Of a DNA stretch of 64,000 nt, positions 25,811 to 44,149 are shown in pieces. A model generated the notes under the pieces. It was not told the origin of the DNA. It ran no database searches and was given only the letters and a program-made list of their open reading frames with translations. Source of the DNA: Citrus sinensis. Its lineage: Eukaryota; Streptophyta; Magnoliopsida; Sapindales; Rutaceae. A program made the translations under genes and the position numbers. Location: contig NC_068558.1 of NCBI RefSeq assembly GCF_022201045.2, positions 1,612,001 to 1,676,000 on the forward strand, written 5' to 3'. Within the stretch, counting starts at the first letter, position 1; every line of letters starts with the position of its first letter.

Positions 25811-27139
25811 CGTTACAGGATCCGGGATTAGTTGATCGATTAAGCTCCCGGAGTGGTTTTGATTTTAAAATTGAATGGATTTAAAGGAACAGATGGATAG
25901 ACAGATCGACGGATAGAAGAACTCAAAACGACGTCCCGTTTTGGCGAGACTTCCAATTTACAAGTCCATCCAAAGACTTCCAAGAAGACTTGGACAAAAC
26001 GCAATAACCAATGGGATTTTAAATTTCGAATTAAGGCAATTGCTAAGTTGGATAAGTTGGATCAGTTATATGTTTTATGATGGAGTACAGTGAATTTATA
26101 ACAATTTAGATTTAATATTTATCTATATGATCGTTATCAGTGATAAATTTAGATTTAATATATAATTATGTAATCACACGGTCATAATCAGTGTTCTATT
26201 GTAGAGCTGATGCTGATATAACTTAATCAGATCCTCGAATTAACTTGTCTTACACAGCCGCGTTTTATTGGCTGTGTTAATGACTTTGCTGATCTGGCAA
26301 TGACTGAGTCAACGATTTATATTTTAGTATACGGTTGCCTTTGCACGCAGGAAACTTCTGTATTTGCTACTTTTCTTCGCAGAAATTACTTGTGTGCTAC
26401 CGCCGTGCCGATTATGCCATACATCCTCCGCTAATATCGCGTCAATTACATTTTTTGAAAACAATGATTCAATGATCAGATTAAAAAATCATCACAAACC
26501 TCCTTTTTGTTTTTTTCTTTTCTATTTCAATTTCTGAGGCATTACAGTGCAATTTGATTAATTTTTTATTTACCGCTTTTGGTAAAATCGTTTTTGCACT
26601 ATACATATGTAGAAAGCCTTTTTTTAAAGTATTTATTAGTGTATTTGCTCTATCTCAAATTTTAGTTTTTTTTTTTCATGCAGTAAAATTTTATTTGAGT
26701 CAGCTTTTGGGATTTTATAATCATTAGATTTTATCTTTATGTTTATTACCTTTTTTAAAATAAAAAAATAAAGAATTAGATAAAATTAAATAACGAAGAT
26801 AAGACTGTCGGAGACCGTGAATTGGATTTCTCTGTAACTGGTAAAAGATGTAAAAACCTCACTAAGTTGAGTCTTAAGATCCGTGTATAGTAAAACTTTA
26901 ATGCTCTAGTGCAGTTTATTAATAGCGATGAAGTCTCATTTTGTATTTGGACTTATCATTAATTATCAACTCATGGTCTTAGGTCACCACAGTAATAGAG
27001 AAATACATGACTACATTCATTTTAAGATGCAGAAGAAGCAAGTATTAGAATTACCATAATCTTTGTAATTAATAATAATAAAAAAGAAGGAAATGTACTG
27101 GAAATTTTCACAAATTCTACGAAGAATTAGTGACAGCAG

Positions 27140-27295
27140 CAGGTTTAACATGAGTTTTGTTTCCCGGATTTGGAAATGTTGCAGCCCGCAGTGGTGCAAA
27201 GTTGGCTTTGGCAGTGTCAGGTTTAAAATGAGTTTCGTTCCCAAGTCTGGAAATGCTGCGGTCCACGATGTGGCACCGTTGGCTTCGAAGTTAAA
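27140..27295. repeat. Imperfect 78-bp tandem duplication
   Basis: The segment starting CAGGTTTAACATGAGTTTTG at 27140 is repeated, diverged, from 27218 (CAGGTTTAAAATGAGTTTCG). Shared blocks continue to TTGGCTT. The spacing is 78 bp, a multiple of three, but no recognisable protein is encoded. Confidence 0.6.
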
Positions 27296-27475
27296 TGCTA
27301 TTGTAATTTGGTTAGAAGAATGCCCAACGGATATTTGTAACGAAATTCCCCTCTTTTTGTTTTCTTTTAATAAAGAAAGGATATGGTGTTAAATTTGTAA
27401 AGAGTGATGTTACACTTACTTGAAATTTTTAATACGGTGCCGATATTCTCACAATACTTTGTAATAAAACTCAGC

Positions 27476-28215
27476 ATCTCTCTCTCCCATCTCTTTTCTC
27501 CCTCACGAGACAGCTTAGGTCTCTCTCTCTCTCGTCCCCATGCTGCTAACAGTCACAACTCTGTTCTCCTTTGTGTGTAAATTATGAAAAAAAATGTGCT
27601 ATAAAGGAGGGAGACGCGTAAATTATAGCATAAGGCATAAGCTCAATGTTTAGGGGCTGTAAATTTTTTTAAATTCTTTTCAAATAATGGGCAATATAAT
27701 TTATTCAACAGAGTAAAATAATTTGAGGGAGCAAACTACATTTTCCAAGTACTTCATCAAACAATCAAATCACAACATGAAAAGCTTGAAATAAACATGA
27801 TTCCCAAAGGGCATCAAGGTTTGCATAATTTGATTCCAATTTACAACACTCAAGTGACGATTTAATTCTGATTCACAACACTCAAGCAGAAGACCACCAC
27901 CATCCACAAGTAATTCAACACAATTTTCTAAATAAATTAAAGATTTCATTTAGAGCAACAAATTGAGATACGTGAGAGAGAGATCTTATGGTTACTGCAC
28001 GGCGAGAGAGAATGGAGCTGAGACTATTAGCGGCATGGAGACAAAAGAGAGAGACCCGAGCTATCTTGTGAGGGAGAAAGGAGGCCGGAGAGAAAGACCC
28101 GAGCTGTCTTGTGAGGAAAAAAAGAGAATGGAGAGAGAGACTTGAGCTGTCCCATAAGGTAGAAAGCATAAAGAAAGGAGGCTTGCTGCATGTGAGTTTT
28201 GTTGCTCCCCTCTCA
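27476..28215. repeat. Inverted repeats rich in CTCTCT/GAGAGA
   Basis: A CT-rich block at about 27476-27535 containing TCACGAGACAGCTTAGGTCT is the imperfect reverse complement of GA-rich blocks at about 28050-28160. The latter hold three diverged copies of a GAGAGACCCGAGCTRTCTTG-type unit. The arrangement resembles transposon terminal repeats with amplified subterminal units, but no target-site duplication was found. Confidence 0.5.
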
Positions 28216-29695
28216 TGTGTGGATGTGGTGTTAAACTTTACAGCAAAAAGTGTTCGTTTTGTGCAAAGTCTTGTAAGGACATCATTTTCCTATTTAATAT
28301 GTATTCCAATTGATGCATCATTCATAGAAATCTACTATTTGAATTAAAAATAATAAGATTTAATAATTATTTATCACTTGAACCAATCATTCAAATGAAT
28401 TCATTATCTGAATTAATACTTATAAGGTTTAATAATTATCTCTCATTTAAACCAATCAAATAGTGACACATTATTTCTCACATTAGTTATGATATAAACA
28501 AAGTATACTAACTAACTAAATAATCATGACATTAATAGATTTCTAAATTTTCTGGGCATGATATTTTAAGTGCAGAAAAATATAAGATTAAGATAAGATT
28601 ATAGTATGAGACAATAATGATAAAATAAAATTAAGAATCTTAAAACGACAAAAAATAAATGAATGACGAGAGAGAAAAATCACAATTAGCACATTTTATG
28701 TGGCATGTCATAATTAATATAATTAAAAATAAAAAAATGATATAAATAAATTATGTGTGCAAGTGAAATTTTCATTTGTATTAAACTATTTTTACAAAAG
28801 AGCATGTACATGCCTCATTGCTCATAAATTGATGGGAATCTAACCAAAAGATAATATTAAAAAAAAATTGTGGAGAGGGTCTCAAATTTTACGAGAGTAA
28901 CAAATACAATGTTTAAATTTTGAAAAACTTATAAAAACAGTATAGATGGAAATTAAGGGAAATAAAAACTAGAGAGTTTTTATAATTATAGCAAAGGGAT
29001 GACCACATAATGGGCACATTATGATATTATTAATACTTATTCACTTTTTATGAATATTAATTTTCATTATATTTCATAAGTATATTTATTCTGGCTCTAA
29101 CATTTTCGTTATAAGTTTTATGCGGAAAGATTTTAGACCAAAAAAAAAAAAGTTTGAGAAGAAAAAAAGTTTTTGTCTTACAACAAAAAACTTGTGACAC
29201 TGCATCATTGGAGTTTATATATATATATATTAAACATTACCGATTTTCTTATATGCATGCATAGCTTGTAGATGACGAGCATACCGTCAACTTTTTGTGA
29301 AAAATAAAAGAATATGACCTCAAATTTTATGAAGCGGCGAATAATGAATATGATTGTTGATCTTAAAGTATGAAAAATATGAAAAAATTACTAAGAAATT
29401 GGAAAGAAAGAGTTAAAATATATATAAAAAAAACAACAACAAAAGAAAGGGCCTCAAATTTTAAGGGAGCCTGCCACGATTATATTATGACATCAATTTT
29501 AAAAAACTTATAAACAACATATAATCCGTAATTTCAAGTTACAATTATCACAATAACTACTAAAACTTGGGAGTATTTTCGTTGCAATTTGTAAGGTGGT
29601 AAAGCAGAGGACCCGTACGTAAGGAATTATTCTCTTTGAATTAAAAAAGAGTTAATGTAAAGACAAGGGGCACAAGAGCGAAGTGCTTTCCATTT

Positions 29696-29705
29696 TATAT
29701 AAATA
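29696..29705 (+). promoter_or_regulatory. TATA box of the CCT-motif gene
   Basis: TATATAAATA lies 311 bp before the CCT start codon, so a leader of roughly 280 nt is predicted. That leader contains short upstream open reading frames, for example ATG AAA AAA TAT TAG near 29910, which could dampen translation. The transcription start is inferred. Confidence 0.5.
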
Positions 29706-30015
29706 GCACAACTGGAGTAGCCTCTCTCCATTCTTTTTGTTTGAAATTGTATTTTTTTGTTGGGAGAAAGCAGAGAAACAGCTTTGTCTTTGTCTTCTTG
29801 GTCCTGGTCCTGGTAGATGTGTGAGCCCTGACTAAATAAATCAGAAACCAAGTGTCACTTGTGCTTTGTGGCCCGTTTCAGAACCAAATAGAATACACTG
29901 ACAAAATAGCATGAAAAAATATTAGTCATTTGTCCAGAAGCAAAAACAGCAGATTCTCTCAATTCTCGAGTTTGTTTTTTCTTTTTATTGGTTTTCAATT
30001 AAGGAAATTGCTCAA

Positions 30016-31445
30016 ATGTCTTCTGATCTTTACACGTTTGACAACTTCTTTACTGATTCTTTCTCTCCATTTTGTGACCCCTCCGTTGATATTCTTGAAG
30101 CAAACAACTACAACCCAGTTGATGAATCCGCTTCAATTGACCAATTTGCTCATAGTCTACTCTCTAGTTCACCACCAAGCAACCTTCTTGGAAACCTAAG
30201 CATTTGCCAAACCAACAGCAACCATTTGCAGACTCTTGCACCAAATGGGTATCAAGATTTCTCTTGTTTGGACTCAATGGAGGTCAAAAGCGAGGATTCT
30301 CTTGTAGGCTTTGATTCTTCTTCTTCTTATAACCAAATTCAACAAGAACCTCTGGTGCTTCCTCACAGCTATAGCGGTGTTGAAAATGTAGCTAAGTACA
30401 TGCAAAGAAGCTACAGCAGCAATTGTTTCGATGGCAAGCCTGGTTTCTCCTTTCAGCCTCGCTTTGATTCTGTCCTGGAGTCTCCAAATTTCCATAATCA
30501 AGCCTTAAGCTCACCGGAAAACAGTTTTTTCGCTGGACAAATGAGGAGGGTTTGCAGCACCGGAGATTTACAAGTTAGTTCACGTTCAAATTCGAATTCA
30601 ATCCCCTGTTCTGTTTCTGCTTCGTCCGTTTTATTTTTATTTTTTGGCCACCTTAATGTTTAATTGACTTTTACCTTTTTCTACTTGGGACTTGAAGAAT
30701 ACAAAAATTCCACATAAAAGCCAAAGGTCTTTTTCAAGTCCTTTAGCAACGGAGAGCTCGTTTATGGAGGAAGCAAACTTTAAAGTTGGTCGATACAGTG
30801 CCGAAGAGAGGAAAGAAAGGATCTTGAAGTACAGAGCCAAGAGAAATCAAAGGAATTTCAACAAGACAATTAAGGTATTTAATTAATGTTAATTTTGTTT
30901 AATTAATCAATGACTGTATCTTCTTCATAGAAAATTAGAAATAGAATAACCAACCACTTGAGAGTATGGTTTTATTTTGTGTTTTGATTTAATTATTGTT
31001 TTTATTTTGGGACAAAGTATGCCTGCCGCAAAACGCTAGCCGACAACCGACCTCGCATACGTGGCAGATTCGCACGCAACGACGAAGCTGGTGATGTTCC
31101 CAAAGCTGCATATTCTGCCAGAGATGAAGACGAAGATGAGCTCTGGGTACTCTCTCTCTCTCTCTTTCTCTATATGCATATATTCTTTCTCTTCTTTTTA
31201 TTCTTCTTACTATTTTTTTTAAATTATAATAAAATAATAAAAATTTATTTTAGTAAACCATTCCGGTACTTTCTTAATTTCTTTAATGTTATCATTGCAA
31301 TGATAATCTTTATTAAATGTGTTATTAATTTGGCTCCTTGCAGCTTGATGGGTTGCAGCAAGAAGAAGAAGAGGATGGGGCAAACAGAGGAGGAGGAGGA
31401 GGGCCTTTTGTCAGCAGTTTTGGCCAGTATTATGGCTACTATTGA
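30016..31445 (+). CDS. CCT-motif family transcription regulator
   Basis: Four exons: 30016-30573, 30698-30874, 31018-31146 and 31344-31445, all GT-AG and all phase 0, giving 321 residues. Residues 1-186 are Ser/Asn/Gln-rich without a B-box. Exons 2-3 encode a complete CCT motif at about residues 218-266 (RYSAEERKERILKYRAKRNQ, then FNKTIKYACRKTLADNRPRI, then RGRFARN). An acidic DEDEDELW stretch, a poly-Glu and a poly-Gly segment end the protein (FGQYYGYY). A lone CCT motif without B-box places it in the CMF group, like At1g63820 and At5g41380. CCT motifs bind DNA through NF-Y-type contacts and are typical of flowering-time and clock regulators. The specific role here is unknown. The start is the first ATG in frame after a long leader. 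Confidence 0.93.
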
Positions 31446-31730
31446 GATAATTAACTAGCCGAAGCATCTCTAATATTTTAGGTTCATGCAATTGCAGCAT
31501 GCACCTATAATGCCCTTTTGAGCTAAGAAACTCAAAAGGACTTCGAATAAGTTAGTGCGTGTTGCTGAATTTATTTTTCAAGGTGGGTAGTTGTAGACTA
31601 GGTATAGCAGCCTTTTTTTTTTTTTCATATTTTCTCAGTTGTATTTGTATATACGATAATGAATGGTAATAATGACTTTACAACAAAGAAATGACTTTAC
31701 AACATGACATAAGGTGACACTGGCTTTGTT

Positions 31731-32035
31731 TTTTTTTTTTTAATACTAATTACACATCCGTATTACACAAATATTTATAACTGCTATTACAATATATATT
31801 ATACTAATATTTACAATTAGATATACATATATGACATAAGATGACACTTGCAATGGGATGTCTCTGCTCACTCGCATTTCACAAGAGAAAAAGACTTACA
31901 AATAAACTCCACACAATTATGCATAATGTTTAATTGAGAGAGTTTTAAGTTCATAAGGACTCGAACTTCTACCCTCACAATCCTTCTTAACTATGAGAAT
32001 AGAGATTAACTACTGGGCCAAAGGCCCATTAGCCA
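31731..32035 (-). mobile_element. tRNA-derived SINE
   Basis: Read on the minus strand, the head carries an A-box-like TGGCCCAGTAGTT (near 32013-32025) and, about 45 bp on, a B-box AGTTCGAGTCC (near 31952-31962). These are the internal RNA polymerase III promoter signals of tRNA-derived SINEs. The other end finishes in an A-run (T-run on the plus strand at 31729-31741). Flanking copies CACTGGCTTTGTT (31718-31730) and CACTCGCTTTGTT (32036-32048) fit a 13-bp target-site duplication with one mismatch. It has no coding capacity. Confidence 0.7.
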
Positions 32036-35000
32036 CACTCGCTTTGTTAATTTGGTTATAGAGGTCTCAACTCTAAACATGAATAACTGAAAATTTAAAC
32101 AATTGATTAAAACTAATCATTCAATAAAAATTTCTTACGTTTTTTTTAGCATTAATTTATACTCATGTTGGCCCAACATGCCCTTAAGAGAAAAGGATGG
32201 CTCCACAATGCCACATTAACGTACAACCACTACCATCGCTTGGGCAACGGCACCATCGCCCAATCCCTGACAATGGCAACAAGCATGGTAGCAAATTCAA
32301 CAAAAACAATGTCTGCCAACTTATTTTGTAAACACTTTTATGTTGGATATCATAGAGAATGGCATAAATTGAACCAAAAACAAAAAAAAACAAAAAATAA
32401 TATTAAAGTCATTTTAACAACACTTGCTATACAATACTTAACAAACATTTTTCGTAAAATAACTCTCAATTCTCATGTCCAATACAAATCTATGGCTCAT
32501 CTATTATGAAAAATTCTCCAACAAGCCATTAAATTTAATCTAAAGAAAATGGGGAAAAAAAAGTGATGGAGAATGAAGAAAATCTAATGCTTTCTTCACC
32601 AATAAGACATTGAGCATTCGAACTTGAGATAGCAGAATCGATGCCGCCAAGAGTCGAACCAACCGTCAAACATCAAAGATAGCATAAGGAAATGAAGAAG
32701 TTGTCAAACGCTGCCGTCTATGATGTCGGAATTGGCAATGGGATGGTTGGGCGAATGGGTTTCTAAGAGAAGGGGCTGGGACTGATGATCGAAGAAGATG
32801 CTGTGATGGGTAAAGAAACTTGCGCGAATAAGGACTTAGGTGTTGATTAGTATTGTTTTAAGGGTATTTTGGCCCCCAAATGGGTGTAAATGATTAAAAA
32901 TGTAAAAGATATTGTTGAGTGATTAGCTCCAAATGTAAATGATTAAAAATATATCGTAAATGAATTTTCGAAACTGGTTACATAGATAAATTTTTCAATA
33001 ACAACTTTAGTTAAACTATTGCAATTTATAATTTGATTGGTATTTCATTCTTAGCTGCAAACATTTACAATATAAAAACATTTATATGGAAAATGAACCA
33101 AGCTCTTTTCCAAGGAAGGAAAAGAGAGGTCATTCAATGTTAGTTCTCTTTTTAGCGTCCTGGAGAATCAAAAACTCCTGTCACAGATTCTTAGTAACAC
33201 AGTAAGATGGTTTTTAAATATCAGCTTGTAGATTCCATTTGGTGTTAGAGCTGGCTGGGTATTTACCATTAAAATAAATAATCTATGCTCTTCAGGCCAA
33301 TGTATCGGTCCTTTATGAAAATCATCTATCTTACAACTTGGACAATTTTACCATTTTTATTCAAACTCAATGGTATTTGCAGCAGGGCAACTTGCAATTG
33401 AAAGTTGCTCTGACTTCCAAAAGAAATGCATTTTTCTTTTTTCCATGTTATTGGCATTTGGCGGCTAGAAATTTGAAATCTCTGTTGGGAATAATTTAAT
33501 TCAGTATATTCAGAATACTGTGCTATTTTTCTCCGTAGTATACTGGTTTAAAGGTGAAAAAGGCAATATAGCCATAAAATATTTGTTATTTTACTCTGCA
33601 GACAGCAATTAATGGCAAGCTAATTGAATTATAGAAGAAATTTACAAGGCTAATTGGAGAGCCGACCACGCTTTGATTGACTAAAAGAAGTTACCATGAT
33701 GTCGCAAATGCCTAATTGGCTTCTAGTTTGTTCAATTTTCCGGGAAAATGATTGGTGGTTAGTTGAGACTTTGAGAATGATCGTGTTGTTTAACTTTTCT
33801 TCATAGAAATCATTGTCTATTTGTCTGTCTTACTCGGCCTAGAACATTTGATTTTGGCTTTCCCCATAAGACATCCTTGGTATGCCCTAATTTGGGAAAA
33901 AAAATATTAAATTGACTAAAAAAAATGCGAGTGAGATACATTTCTCTAATAATGCGGACTGTTGAAGTAGAATTTTGTTTAATTTTCCAATCAAAGAGCA
34001 GTCAAAAGAATTTTCTAGCGTCAGTGGATAGCCAATATATAGTTTATGTTTCAACTCTTTAGTGTTGTCAAATCCGTCGCCTTAATCATGACAAGGCCCA
34101 AGGAATTTTGAAGTCTCGATTTTCAGCTTTAGCGGAGAGAATCTTTTCTTATGTTCAAAACAAGTTTCTCTCCAGGAGGATACTTTTATAATAGAGGATT
34201 TTGTTATATCTTCAGAAAGAGCAAAAAATTATGCAATTTTTTTAGGTACTTAGATTATGTTTGCGAGTGTGATACCGTAGTTTTTCTAATTCACAATTGC
34301 TGTAAAGAAAAAATTTCATTTCAGCAGTTAAAGTAAATATATATATATAGTAGTTTTTTGGTCTGAAATCTTAAACTTAAAGTGCGGAAAAAATTTGTGA
34401 AAGTTTTAAAACTATGGGATTTTAAAGATTTACAATTTGAAGCGTTTAAACTGTACGGTTTATGTATTTTTTTAGACGTTCCTACACTTTAAAAATCCAG
34501 GTTTAAACATTTCTCTCTCTCTCTATATATATATGTATATATATATTTATTTATTTATTTGAATAAGTAAAGCCTAAACCATTATCTTCTACCGATACTG
34601 TTTGTATTGTACATAAATTAGAAAGTACATCAATTATCAATTGACCGAAAATATAACGATGTTCCCAACTGTCAGGATGTTACATCAATAAGCATTTTCT
34701 CCATAGGGACACAAATATTTAAGTTCCAGTCTGGTACGAACCCAAATCTTCAGGATTCGATCCCTTCAAATTGAAAAATTGACGTGATAATCTTCTTCAA
34801 GATTAAGCACCCGGTCGCAAAAGATCATCGCAGGAGACAGCTTGTGCAATGGATGTATCTTATTCTGATATATAAAGTGATGCTTTCATTATCAAGTCCG
34901 CGTAGTAGTACTATGTACAAAGTCATAACTTTGATCAAGCTTTGGCATCTTCAATCTTTATAATTACCAATAATTGACCGCCTTTGCCATGTTTAGATTT

Positions 35001-36728
35001 AGAGCCTATATTATTAGGTCACCTATTCAATCAGAAATACAGAGTGAACCCCATAAAGAAACAATTTAGCATCTATTGAGAGCTGTCGCAAAAGGAAAAC
35101 AAAGACCGAATCTTTTCAATCCACAGTTTCCCATTTGATTTTTCTTGGTCACAAAATTTATCATTTTGTGAGCAGATCTCTTTATCACTTAGCAGAAGAC
35201 ATCTTGCGCTGTTTTGAAAGAAATGTGAATAAAATGGAAGCACTGCGGCAAGTAAAGTTAATGGGGAGAGCAGTATGCAAAAGAATGTTTATAATAATCC
35301 TAGTAGTATTTGATCATAAGCACCCAAACAACAATGATTCCAAAGACTCACTTTTGACCACATCAATATCGAAAGAAAAGAATTAATATTAGTAACAGCT
35401 TCAATATATCCTATCATTGTACCGCTATAGATTATGAGACAATTAATCCGTAGGCTTATTGAATAGGTACCCCAGAAAAAAAAAAGAAGAAAAAATAATA
35501 AGAATCTCGGGATTAATTGCTAAGATGTTGAAAGGAAAATGAATGATGAGAAAATTTGTCGACTCTCAACTGTCTTTCGTGTAAAATATTCAAGTTGGTA
35601 CGTCAAAATTCCAAGTTATAAATATTTGGTGCTTTGTCATTCAATTATTGAACGAGATATGATAATAAAAGCATGCGCACGAATGGTTTTTATGATTGTT
35701 AAGTGGACTAGCTTTATGTTTAAAAATAATTTCCATTGAAGCAGACAAGAAAGATCCCTATGTCACTCATGATGAAGCTTTTGGTTAAGGCAAAAGGAAT
35801 CATAAGAAAAGGAAATTGGAAAAGGAAAAAGAAAAAGAAAAAGAAGGAAGATGAAAACTTTGAAGGGTTTCGTTTCTTTAGAGAAGAGAATCAAGTTCTA
35901 CAGTACTCAATTAACAGGTAGCAGCGTCCAAATGATCCAATTGCTGCAGCCAGCACTTTTAATAGAATGGAATATATATCTCAAGCAAGTTTTTACCGTA
36001 AAACCATCTCCACTAATAGTATATGTCAATGTCAGAATAACAATAGAAAGCAAGCTGAAATGTATGTCCATGGCACGTATAAAATTAAAAGAATTTTACA
36101 ATTGTAATTAGGAAATTTGGGTAATGTAAGAGTAAGAATTTGTTATGATTGGCACACTGAGTCTTTATTTGCTGCTGCCTACTGGTAATAGTTTAGTGTG
36201 CTTTGTCTCCACCACTTGTGGGGATTAATCAAGAGAGATGTCATTTTCAAGCTACTGCCGAGTATTTTAGTTTGCTTTTTCTCTCTCTCTCTCTCTCTAG
36301 TCTACTCTGCTTTGCCTTTTTCAGGACTTGAAGAAGTAAATTCAAATGAGCAGTGGTGGTCTCTTAATTTTGGCTTGGTGAAGTGAATCTCTTTTCCCTT
36401 GCTGGCTTCTGGGAGAGAAGAGTAGTAGCAAGCTAATTTGCTTTTCTCCTTTTCTTTCTCCAACCAATAGCATTTTCTATGGAAGTGCTTTCATAATCAA
36501 GTGCACGCTAAATAAAGCAAATTAACCACAAGGAATGTTCCAAAAGCAGTCAAATGCTAGTCTCCTTAGGTCTCAGCTAGGCAAATTAAAATTAAAAAAC
36601 TCCTCCTACGTGTCAAGAATCCATAAAGGCAACCATCAACTCCACTCCGTGTCTGTCAACAGTGCTTGTTTTGTCCTGGGGTCACTTACCAACTCTCAGA
36701 CTGTGACACCCTCTAGTTTCAGAGACCC

Positions 36729-36729
36729 A

Positions 36730-36757
<28 letters not shown>
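36729..36757. repeat. 29-nt poly(A) tract
   Basis: An uninterrupted run of 29 A residues. It could be a retroposon tail, but no target-site duplication or pol III promoter boxes were found nearby, so it is listed only as a homopolymer. Confidence 0.8.
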
Positions 36758-36761
<4 letters not shown>

Positions 36762-37745
36762 CTTTGTCCGAAATATATTGCGTCCACAAAACTATGAACA
36801 GTTCAGACCAAAATGCTTCATGTTTTATTGCAAATCAGTTATAACTCTTGTGAGAAGTTAACAATTTTTCACTCCTTTTGTGTTGCTGGCTGTTGCAGTT
36901 CATAGATACAGGCATTTCGGGTATCATATGTTTCATTTCGTGCTAAGTAGCACTTCTCCTCGCTTCGTGTTGGCTTCATGCCTTGCCCTCCTATTTTTCT
37001 GCTGCAAGTTGAATCTGTAAAGCTGCTGCCTAACACAAATTGTGGTAAATCAAACGTCATTAAAAGTCATTTTTTTTAGAGAGAAAATTTCAATGATTGC
37101 ATATCAATTCTCTACTCATAATTATTACACTATTACCCTCTCTACCCCGGAACCCAAACCATAAAAAAAAAAAGGGAAAAGAAGAAACTACGCAACAGCC
37201 CGATGCTGATCTCAATTTCCACACAAACATAATCTCAATTTCGATACAAACATAATCTCAATTTCGATACAAACATAAAGTACTATTTAACAAGCGACAT
37301 TAGTCGTTTTAAGCTCTGCCTTAGCGCTAATTGCTGATAATGCAGGGCATTAAAATTTTGAGTAACGATAACGTAAAGCAGTTCGATACAAGCCATTTTT
37401 GAATAAGGGAGGATCTTGACAATTTTACTTCAACTACTTGCAGTCTTAGAAACCGCTTTATCATCAATCACATATTCTAATAACTTGGATCACATACTTT
37501 TGCCAGCTAAAATTGAAACAACATTGTCATTTCCGATTAATGTACATGATACAACCTCAAGTTTATAGTTTTGGTCCCATCTCAGATCTCGTGATAAAAT
37601 TACAAAGATTTTATAGTCTCACAATCTATATCCATTGTTGGTATAAACCTGCTGCAACTGAGCAGATGCAAAATGCTACCTTCTTGTAGCATTGTGTTAA
37701 AGGCTCAACGAGCCATCAATCTGCAAGGCTGGCTCCAACATTATC

Positions 37746-43687
<5,942 letters not shown>

Positions 43688-44149
43688 GTATAAGAATTTT
43701 CTTTAAGGATTTGCTTATAAAGCTTTTAACAGTATAAATCTGCGTTATAGATAGGAACGTAAAACACATATATCAGAAACAAACGCTGCTACTTCAATAA
43801 AAGAAGAAGATGGTTAAGAAGAGGCGGTTAATAGTTTTTTTTTTTTTAATTCATTTTTACCAGTCTTTCCAGTTCTCCAGTCCTTTTAATTCAAAAAATG
43901 ATAATAAATTAACTTTAAATAGTTTCTGTAAATTTTTTATCATGAATATCAGTAACAATTCTAATTACAATATATGTACATATATAAATATATGGGTCAT
44001 TCTATAATGCCGTAACGCCGTAATTAAATTTACATCATTGATGCCGTAATAGACGTGGACTGTTAAATTTGAAAAAAAATCTCTATCGTTAATTCTAAAT
44101 AAATAGATAACCTGTTACCTAAGTAGTAGGTAATTACTATTTTTTGTTT

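Larger units (their letters stand above)
25811..29695. other. Intergenic DNA between PLAC8 and CCT genes
   Basis: The first few hundred bases right of 25810 hold the PLAC8 promoter and leader. The rest shows no gene. It contains an imperfect 78-bp tandem duplication and a GA/CT-rich inverted-repeat region (both listed separately) and otherwise AT-rich DNA. Confidence 0.4.
31446..37745. other. Intergenic DNA between CCT and XPB genes
   Basis: The left few hundred bases include the CCT 3' UTR. I find no gene in this 6.3-kb interval despite several short open stretches. It contains a SINE-like insertion at 31731-32035, a TA-rich run near 34520-34560, a CT run near 36282-36299 and a 29-nt poly(A) tract at 36729-36757. 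The right end is the XPB 3' UTR. Confidence 0.45.

Noticed and set aside
32165..32509. 114-codon plus-strand open stretch near the SINE
   Set aside because: No recognised motif and surrounded by AT-rich non-coding DNA; probably chance.
36535..36861. 108-codon open stretch containing a poly-lysine run
   Set aside because: The lysines come from the 29-nt poly(A) tract and the rest has no recognisable features.
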